From positions 43,634,760-43,698,759 of the forward strand of contig OZ024873.1 of NCBI GenBank assembly GCA_964017185.1: 64,000 nucleotides of DNA. Reading direction: 5' to 3'. The notes below the pieces were generated by a model. That model had not been told where the DNA came from, searched no databases, and worked only from the letters and a program-made list of their open reading frames with translations. Both the position numbers and the translations under genes were made by a program. Of this stretch, positions 58,128 to 64,000 are shown one piece after another (the stretch's first letter is position 1; each line of letters starts with the position of its first letter). Origin of the DNA: Rugalucina vietnamica. Taxonomy: Eukaryota > Mollusca > Bivalvia > Lucinida > Lucinidae.

Positions 58128-58164
58128 TCCTGCTGAGGAGCTGTGGAGTGAGGGCGCTACGGGA
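58128..58164 (+). ncRNA. Hammerhead ribozyme remnant, copy 1 (core broken)
   Basis: At the position of the intact ribozyme in copy 3, the core reads CTGAGGA and GAGGG instead of CTGAAGA and GAAAG. Two invariant adenines of the GAAA segment are lost and stem I has a G.T pair. All changes are A-to-G. It should not self-cleave. Confidence 0.7.
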
Positions 58165-58205
58165 CTGAGGTGAATTGTTGCTGTTGCTTCATTTCATTCT
58201 TTCTT

Positions 58206-58206
<1 letters not shown>

Positions 58207-58277
<71 letters not shown>
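58207..58277. repeat. (TA)n microsatellite between copies 1 and 2
   Basis: About 35 TA units joining the tails of copies 1 and 2. ORFs of alternating Tyr-Ile across it are artefacts. Confidence 0.97.
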
Positions 58278-58278
<1 letters not shown>

Positions 58279-58282
<4 letters not shown>

Positions 58283-59005
58283 CAACAAGTCCTTGTGTCG
58301 GTAATGATAGGAAGGAGGAGTGAAGTGGAGCAACGGCAACAATTTGTTTCAGTCCTGTAGCGCTTTCACTTTGCGGCTCTTCAGCGGGAGCGTCGCCATG
58401 TTGTTATGGCGTTGCTAAGGTTCAGATTCGTAGCGTCTTGACGTTGTCTTTTACGGGAAGTGTAGATTGAAGGTTTGACGTCGCGGCGAAGGCGTCAAAG
58501 CTAGAATACAGGATGTTTTTCTTGCTCAACCCGGTGGAGCCCGAGGCCGGTTCCGTGTGTGTGTGCTCGCGGCGGGGACGGCCTGGTTTAGTGACCTGAA
58601 CCAGTTGATGTATTGGAGTGCTATTGTGAAAGTGTTCATGGGCAGCAGGATGTCTCGTTCTACCGTGATGGGCGCGAAGGGGGTTTGATAGCCATGTGTT
58701 TCTTTGTATAGACACTTAGTTCATAGAACTGAACATGTGCGCAGGCAGTGCGTAATTGCATGATTCTGGGAAGCCGGCGCTGAGTGTTTCATTGTGAAAA
58801 TTCAAATAGGCACAGGGGTTGACCAGCCAATTGGCAGTCACGGGGGTTGGGCTCAGCATTGGTCGCACAATGCGGAGAACGCAGACTGGGTGGAATGCGA
58901 CCATTTGGGACACAACCATGCGCACTGCGAAATGCGATAGTTTTCGGCTGACTTCCTGCGAGTTGTGCATGTGTGCACAACTCGCATGGAACTGGCAACT
59001 ATCGC
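58279..59005 (-). mobile_element. Ribozyme-bearing repeat, copy 2 (reverse, converted)
   Basis: Read on the minus strand, copy 2 aligns to copy 3 over its whole length. It has more than 80 T-to-C differences and almost no A/G differences. On the plus strand these are A-to-G, the same direction and strand as in copy 1. It is tail to tail with copy 1 across (TA)n and head to head with copy 3 (junction ~59010). The region is notably GC-richer than copy 3 as a result. Confidence 0.88.
58353..58389 (-). ncRNA. Hammerhead ribozyme, copy 2 (weakened)
   Basis: The core CTGAAGA and GAAA are kept, with GCGC and cleavage site TA. Stem II reads GCC-GCAA-AGT with a C-A mismatch, and stem I has a C-A mismatch (TCCCG/CAGGA region). 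Both mismatches are restored if the copy 2 C is read as the T seen in copy 3. Confidence 0.65.
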
Positions 59006-59012
59006 TGTACCT

Positions 59013-59760
59013 AGTTTGGTATCCTAGTTTGGTACAGCGATAGTTGCTAGTTTCATGTGAGTTGTGCATACATGTACAACTCGCAGGAAGTCAGTTGAAA
59101 ATTATCGCATTTCGTAGTTTGCATGGTTGTGTCTTAAATGGTCGTATTCCATTTAGTCTGTGTTCTCTGCATTGTGCGACTAATGTTGAGTTTAATTTTC
59201 GTGACTGTCAATTGGCTGGTTAACTTTTGTGCTTATTTGAATTTTCACAATGAAACACTCAGTGCTGGTTTCCCAGAATCATGTAATTACGCACTGTTTG
59301 CGTATATGTTCAGTTTTATGAATTAAGTGTTTATACAAAGAAACACATGGTTATTAAACCTTTTTCGTGCTCATCATGGTAGAACGAGACATTTTGCTGC
59401 TTATGAATACTTTCATAATAGCATTCTAATATATCAATTGGTTCAGGTCATTAAACCAGGCCGTTTTTGCCGTGAGCATACACACACGGAATTGGTTTCG
59501 GGTTCTACTGGGTTGAGCATGAAAAATATCTTGTATTTTAGTTTTGACCTTTTTGCCGCGACGTCAAACCTTTAATCTATATTTCCCGTAAAAGATAACG
59601 TCAAGACGTTATGAATTTGAATTTTAGTAACGCCATAACAATATGGCGACGTTCCTGCTGAAGAGCTGTAAAGTGAAAGCGCTACAGGACTGAAATAAAT
59701 TGTTGCTGTTGCTTCATTTCATTCTTTCTTCCTATCATTACCGACACAAGGACTTGTTGC

Positions 59761-59763
<3 letters not shown>
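59013..59763 (+). mobile_element. Ribozyme-bearing repeat, copy 3 (reference state)
   Basis: It runs from ATCCTAGTTTGGTACAGCGA to CCGACACAAGGACTTGTTGC followed by (TA)n at 59765. It carries an intact hammerhead motif (59653-59689). It agrees with copy 2 at A/G positions and with copy 1 at C/T positions, and so is the majority state at nearly every variable site. No convincing ORF. Ribozymes next to (TA)n tracts are known from Penelope-like elements; membership of that class is inference. Confidence 0.85.
59653..59689 (+). ncRNA. Hammerhead ribozyme (intact minimal type I)
   Basis: Stem I is TCCTG pairing with CAGGA. The core CTGAAGA fits the invariant CUGANGA. Stem II is GCT-GTAA-AGT (three pairs, GNRA-type loop). 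GAAA follows, then a minimal stem III GC/GC closed by A-T, and the cleavage dinucleotide TA (UH). All invariant positions are present. Stem III has no loop, as in other minimal metazoan hammerheads that work as dimers. Activity is untested. Confidence 0.75.
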
Positions 59764-59798
<35 letters not shown>

Positions 59799-60560
59799 GG
59801 AGATTTTATCATCAACAGTGCAAAATCCTATTTGTGCCTGAGCGCGCTTTCGCCTTTCGGCTTCTTCAGAGGCTTACTAAATACTACATAATAAGAGTGT
59901 GATATCTATATCTGCCTGTCATAGGCAGTCGAAAACTAGGAGACAAAATGTAATCTAAAAATTCTACATACTACTTATAACATTGTAAAACCTTATATAA
60001 CTACATAAGAAATAAACACACCGCTACAAACTAGAAAAAATGTAACTACAGCAAAATGGCTACGGAATTTTGAAAATGAAGAAATTTGGAAAATTAAACA
60101 GAAATTTAACAAAATTATGATTTTTGTGGGCTAATACATCTTGGAGAGGTTGGAAACAGTGTTAGAACTGTCAAAGTTGAAAATAAAAAGTACTAAATGG
60201 CGTAAAATCGTATAACTGAAATTGAGAAAATTTCATGACCGTTCACCTGTAAGATTATCGGACATCTGAAGCGTCACCTGTAAGATTATCGGATTTCTAT
60301 AGCGTCAGTCGTTAACACACCGCTACAAATGTAAATTATAAGAACAGCTAATAAGTAAGGTACAGGTGAAGGCGGAGTCTCTATGTGCAAAGTGAAGGAG
60401 TAAAGCCTATCAGGATATGGATAGACAGTGTGTAAAGGGGGATGAAGTCCAAAACGGGACATCAAATCGGATCAAATATCCATGTTAGGCTAACTATACA
60501 TGCTGGCCTATTGCACTATGCTGTAACACTACTGTGTTTAATCACCTTTATTGATACCAT
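59764..60560 (-). mobile_element. Second ribozyme-bearing element, Penelope-like 3' region (tentative)
   Basis: (TA)n at 59765-59793 is followed on the minus strand by a hammerhead-like motif and ~650 bp of AT-rich sequence with no ORF. TTGCACTGTTGATGATAAAA next to (TA)n resembles the hairpin at 56586. The identity of the element is not proved. The segment ends where the tandem array begins (~60568). Confidence 0.5.
59836..59873 (-). ncRNA. Hammerhead ribozyme motif
   Basis: On the minus strand: stem I GCCT/AGGC, core CTGAAGA, then A-GCC-GAAA-GGC (a bulged A precedes stem II). GAAA follows, then self-complementary GCGCGC as minimal stem III (with A-T closure) and cleavage dinucleotide TC. 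All invariant core bases are present; the bulged A is atypical. Confidence 0.7.
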
Positions 60561-61048
60561 GTGGCTGGAGTGTAATTAAATTACACATATTATAACAACT
60601 TGCTTTGTATGTTGTTTGACTCTGCCAAGTTTGTTCATTAACAAACATAAGTAGTGTACGGCCAATAGATCAAATAGTATATTTGATAAAATTGGCAGTA
60701 ACAGAATAAATGAGCAATAACAGTGTATTGCAGTGAAATATAAATCTGTTGATAGTCAAGCAGATGCATTGTCTTGCATAAATAGATAGAATAGTCAGTG
60801 TACAGCAAATAGCTGAAATACATATTAGCTAAACCAGCTAACAACATTGATCATAATTCTATTTTGCTTTGAGAAAAAAAAAAAAGAACTGATAGCTTTG
60901 TACTAAAAGCATAAGGTCTTTTGAGTGTGTACGGCATATAGCTAAAATTGCGTACTACCTGAAAATAACTTTTTGCCTATTATACAAACACAGAGGATCA
61001 GAACTCTATAAAAACTGAACAATTACTGTTAAATACTGTAAACAAGAG

Positions 61049-61057
61049 TATATAAAG
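61049..61057 (+). promoter_or_regulatory. TATA box, unit 1
   Basis: TATATAAAG lies 49 bp before the ATG, placing transcription start near 61079 (GAGGCACTG context). It is conserved in all three units. Confidence 0.6.
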
Positions 61058-61105
61058 GGCATTAGTTGAGGCACTGCTTATAGTAGGAAAATCAGAAATC
61101 GAAAA

Positions 61106-61516
61106 ATGGCTACAGGAGGATTTGATCCACGCGAAGATAGGAGAATGCGCAGAGATTTGGTAAGGGAAGAACAGTTAAGGGCAACAATGCAAATGAGTTT
61201 GGAGGATCAAGGGGTTATGTTAGATGAAGAGGACATACCTGACATAAGAATAGGTCAGGATGGTGCACAAATGCCGGAAGACATGATATCTGTTCAGGAT
61301 TATAATGCTTATGACAATAACACTGAAACAGATAATGAAAGGAGTGAAGAAGAGGCTACTTTGCCTCATTCCTCTTCAGAAATAAAAGACAGAACAGATA
61401 AATTCCAGAAAGAAAAAGCACAATATGAAGAAAAAGAGGATGAATTGCAACGCAGAGAGCGTTTAGTAAAGGAACAAGAATATGATTTAGAGAACAGAAG
61501 GGCTGCTTTGTGCTGA
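61106..61516 (+). CDS. Unknown charged, coiled-coil-like protein, unit 1
   Basis: The ORF is 136 codons from ATG, with AAA at -3 (GAAAAATGG, a fair Kozak context). The protein starts MATGGFDPREDRRMRRDLVR. It is acidic in the middle (LDEEDIPDIRIGQDG) and ends in a Glu/Lys/Arg-rich stretch (about residues 93-136, EKAQYEEKEDELQRRERL...), which looks like a single coiled coil. No cysteine-rich, catalytic or membrane motif is seen, and I recognise no family. The gene is compact: TATA box 49 bp upstream and AATAAA 13 bp after the stop. The repeated unit and the ORF's integrity in two of three copies suggest recent spread or selection. It may belong to a mobile or viral-derived unit (speculation). 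Confidence 0.65.
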   Translation: MATGGFDPREDRRMRRDLVREEQLRATMQMSLEDQGVMLDEEDIPDIRIGQDGAQMPEDMISVQDYNAYDNNTETDNERSEEEATLPHSSSEIKDRTDKFQKEKAQYEEKEDELQRRERLVKEQEYDLENRRAALC

Positions 61517-61528
61517 AAAAAAAGAGAA

Positions 61529-61534
61529 AATAAA
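61529..61534 (+). terminator. Polyadenylation signal, unit 1
   Basis: AATAAA 13 bases after the stop codon, followed by GCGGTGTACGG, so a copy of the 20-nt motif lies at the expected cleavage region. Confidence 0.5.
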
Positions 61535-62199
61535 GCGGTGTACGGTTGATAGCTAAACACTTGTGTATGCATACCGACACACATTACTCAGTTTGATATT
61601 AAAAGACACAGCGGATAGACGCGTACTGATTGAAATCAAACAAAGTTACGAGAGCATTTACAATTACAGACAAACTCAGTGTACGGTCAATAGCAGAATC
61701 ATAGTAGTTTAATAAGGCTAATTAAATTACAGGTACACATATTATAACAACTGGCTAAATTGTATGTTGTTTGACTCTGCCAAGTTTGTTCATTAACAAA
61801 CATAAGTAGTGTACGGCCAATAGATCAAATAGTATATTTGATAAAATTGGCAGTAACAGAATAAATTAGCAATAACAGTGTATTGCAGTGAAATATAAAT
61901 CTGTTGATAGTCAAGCAGATGCATTGTCTTGCATAAATAGATAGAATAGTCAGTGTACAGCAAATAGCTGAAATACATATTAGCTAAACCAGCTAACAAC
62001 ATTGATCATAATTCTATTTTGCTTTGAGAAAAAAAAGAACTGATAGCTTTGTACTAAAAGCATAAGGTCTTCTGAGTGTGTACGGCATATAGCTAAAATT
62101 GCGTACTACCTGAAAATAACTTTTTGCCTATTATACAAACACAGAGGATCAGAACTCTATAAAAACTGAACAATTACTGTTAAATACTGTAAACAAGAG

Positions 62200-62208
62200 T
62201 ATATAAAG
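62200..62208 (+). promoter_or_regulatory. TATA box, unit 2
   Basis: TATATAAAG at the same distance from the ATG as in unit 1. Confidence 0.6.
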
Positions 62209-62256
62209 GGCATTAGTTGAGGCACTGCTTATAGTAGGAAAATCAGAAATCGAAAA

Positions 62257-62667
62257 ATGGCTACAGGAGGATTTGATCCACGCGAAGATAGGAGAATGCG
62301 CAGAGATTTGGTAAGGGAAGAACAGTTAAGGGCAACAATGCAAATGAGTTTGGAGGATCAAGGGGTTATGTTAGATGAAGAGGACATACCTGACATAAGA
62401 ATAGGTCAGGATGCTGCACAAATGCCGGAAGACATGATATCTGTTCAGGATTATAATGCTTATGACAATAACACTGAAACAGATAATGAAAGGAGTGAAG
62501 AAGAGGCTACTTTGCCTCATTCCTCTTCAGAAATAAAAGACAGAACAGATAAATTCCAGAAAGAAAAAGCACAATATGAAGAAAAAGAGGATGAATTGCA
62601 ACGCAGAGAGCGTTTAGTAAAGGAACAAGAATATGATTTAGAGAACAGAAGGGCTGCTTTGTGCTGA
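62257..62667 (+). CDS. Unknown charged, coiled-coil-like protein, unit 2
   Basis: It has 136 codons and differs from unit 1 by one residue (GQDAAQ for GQDGAQ, residue 53). The same TATA box, start context and downstream AATAAA (62682-62687) are present, with a slightly longer A run after the stop. The function is unknown. Near-identity of units means either recent duplication or ongoing homogenisation by gene conversion. Confidence 0.65.
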   Translation: MATGGFDPREDRRMRRDLVREEQLRATMQMSLEDQGVMLDEEDIPDIRIGQDAAQMPEDMISVQDYNAYDNNTETDNERSEEEATLPHSSSEIKDRTDKFQKEKAQYEEKEDELQRRERLVKEQEYDLENRRAALC

Positions 62668-63352
62668 AAAAAAAAAAGAGAAAATAAAGCGGTGTACGGT
62701 TGATAGCTAAACACTTGTGTATGCATACCGACACACATTACTCAGTTTGATATTAAAAGACACAGCGGATAGACACGTACTGATTGAAATCAAACAAAGT
62801 TACGAGAGCATTTACAATTACAGACAAACACAGTGTACGGTTAATAGCAGAATCATAGTAGTTTAATAAGGCTAATTAAATTACAGGTACACATATTATA
62901 ACAACTGGCTAAAGTGTATGTTGTTTGACTCTGCCAAGTTTGTTCATTAACAAACATAAGTAGTGTACGGCCAATAGATCAAATAGTATATTTGGTAAAA
63001 TTGGCAGTAACAGAATAAATTAGCAATAACAGTGTATTGTAGTGAAATATAAATCTGTTGATAGTCAAGCAGATGCATTGTCTTGCATAAATAGATAGAA
63101 TAGTCAGTGTACAGCAAATAGCTGAAATACATATTAGCTAAACCAGCTAACAACATTGATCATAATTCTATTTTGCTTTGAGAAAAAAAGAACTGATAGC
63201 TTTGTACTAAAAGCATAAGGTCTTCTGAGTGTGTACGGCATATAGCTAAAATTGCGTACTACCTGAAAATAACTTTTTGCCTATTATACAAACACAGAGG
63301 ATCAGAACTCTATAAAAACTGAACAATTACTGTTAAATACTGTAAACAAGAG

Positions 63353-63361
63353 TATATAAAG
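63353..63361 (+). promoter_or_regulatory. TATA box, unit 3
   Basis: TATATAAAG, same position relative to the ATG at 63410. Confidence 0.6.
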
Positions 63362-63409
63362 GGCATTAGTTGAGGCACTGCTTATAGTAGGAAAATCAGA
63401 AATCGAAAA

Positions 63410-63820
63410 ATGGCTACAGGAGGATTTGATCCACGCGAAGATAGGAGAATGCGCAGAGATTTGGTAAGGGAAGAACAGTTAAGGGCAACAATGCAAATGA
63501 GTTTGGAGGATCATGGGGTTATGTTAGATGAAGAGGACATACCTGACATAAGAATAGGTCAGGATGGTGCACAAATGCCGGAAGACATGATATCTGTTCA
63601 GGATTATAATGCTTATGACAATAACACTGAAACAGATAATGAAAGGAGTGAAGAAGAGGCTACTTTGCCTCATTCCTCTTCAGAAATAAAAGACAGAACA
63701 GATAAATTCCAGAAAGAAAAAAGCACAATATGAAGAAACAGAGGATGAATTGCAACGCAGAGAGCGTTTAGTAAAGAAACAAGAATATGATTTAGATAAC
63801 AGAAGGGCTGCTTTGTGCTG
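63410..63820 (+). pseudogene. Unit 3 ORF, frameshifted
   Basis: Identical to units 1 and 2 except EDHGVML for EDQGVML, up to codon ~104. There an A run has six instead of five bases (63717-63722) and the frame ends at 63733 (107 codons). The rest of the reading is still present in the other frame to the TGA at ~63819-63821, with AATAAA after it. One-base changes in a run could be real decay or an assembly error. Confidence 0.7.
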
Positions 63821-64000
63821 AAAAAAAGAGAAAATAAAGCGGTGTACGGTTGATAGCTAAACACTTGTGTATGCATACCGACACACATTACTCAGTTTGA
63901 TATTAAAAGACACAGCGGATAGACGCGTACTGATTGAAATCAAACAAAGTTACGAGAGCATTTACAATTACAGACAAACACAGTGTACGGTCAATAGCAG

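Larger units (their letters stand above)
56953..58205 (+). mobile_element. Ribozyme-bearing repeat, copy 1 (A-to-G converted)
   Basis: Homologous to copy 3 (59013-59763), split by a MITE (57433-57989). Against copy 3 I count roughly 45-50 A-to-G differences in the first part and about 20 more in the second. About five differences are of other kinds, and G-to-A was not seen. A 157-codon ORF here (57069-57542) exists only because a TAA in copy 3 reads TGG and because it runs into the MITE. No coding function is implied. It ends in (TA)n at 58207. Confidence 0.88.
60568..64000 (+). repeat. Tandem array of ~1.15-kb gene-bearing units
   Basis: Three units are offset by 1151 and 1153 bp, judged from the ORF starts. 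They are nearly identical (only a few differences per unit seen by eye) and continue past the window edge. The first unit begins at ~60568 in AATTAAATTACACATATTAT. Each unit holds five copies of GTGTACGGnnnATAGCTAAA, a TATA box, one ORF and a polyadenylation signal. Spacing of the motif is ~130-145 bp except across the ORF (~610 bp). Confidence 0.95.

Noticed and set aside
60638-60847. 69-codon minus-strand ORF repeated in each array unit
   Set aside because: It is present three times only because the units are nearly identical. It has no promoter or family signal, and the plus-strand ORF has both TATA box and poly(A) signal.

Overview
The window looks like non-genic DNA from a bivalve mollusc (inference). 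It is AT-rich. It carries the recurring bivalve-style dispersed repeat built around CATGACCAAGATGGCCGCCAT. It also holds Penelope-like, RTE-like, CR1-like and Ty3/gypsy retroelements, a non-autonomous Helitron, several MITEs, tRNA-derived SINE sequence and many microsatellites. I found no exon I could assign to a host gene, no functional tRNA or rRNA gene and no CRISPR array. All recognisable protein homology belongs to mobile elements. All boundaries, counts and alignments were made by eye.

Layout. 1-9.5 kb: an AGGTCA-rich stretch, a TA-flanked mariner-like TIR element (1910-3527), a second TIR element with TTGGCCCA arrays (4462-6105), a 749-bp Helitron (7266-8014) and a 5'-truncated CR1-like LINE on the minus strand (to 8162). 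9.6-16.7 kb: a broken Ty3/gypsy element (gag, protease, RT/RNase H, integrase) carrying a Penelope-like fragment and a palindromic MITE. 16.7-24 kb: fragments of the GGCCGCCAT repeat, then a 4.1-kb TIR element (19893-24032) containing palindromic arrays and a ~125-bp satellite with estrogen-response-element-like palindromes. 24-34.4 kb: two copies of one RTE-like LINE in opposite orientation, one old and interrupted by two insertions, one young and broken by a single frameshift. 34.4-40 kb: a near-complete Penelope-like element and a decayed member of a second Penelope family. 42.9-44 kb: a ~71-bp satellite. 44.5-52.4 kb: a large inverted duplication of ~550-bp repeat units flanked by Penelope fragments. 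53-56.5 kb: a near-perfect 111-bp-arm hairpin and an inverted pair of ~500-bp arms, each holding an 86-codon ORF. 56.9-59.8 kb: three copies of a hammerhead-ribozyme-bearing repeat. 60.6 kb to the edge: tandem ~1.15-kb units, each with a TATA box, a 136-codon ORF, a polyadenylation signal and five copies of a 20-nt motif.

Two regions seem most worth following. In the 56.9-59.8 kb triplet, copies 1 and 2 differ from copy 3 almost only by A-to-G on the plus strand. Copies 1 and 2 face each other as an inverted repeat, so this is what a hyper-edited double-stranded transcript written back into DNA would look like. Ribozyme base pairing in copy 3 supports that direction of change. The 1.15-kb array is a compact, repeated gene of unknown function with iteron-like spaced motifs, and it continues past the window edge.
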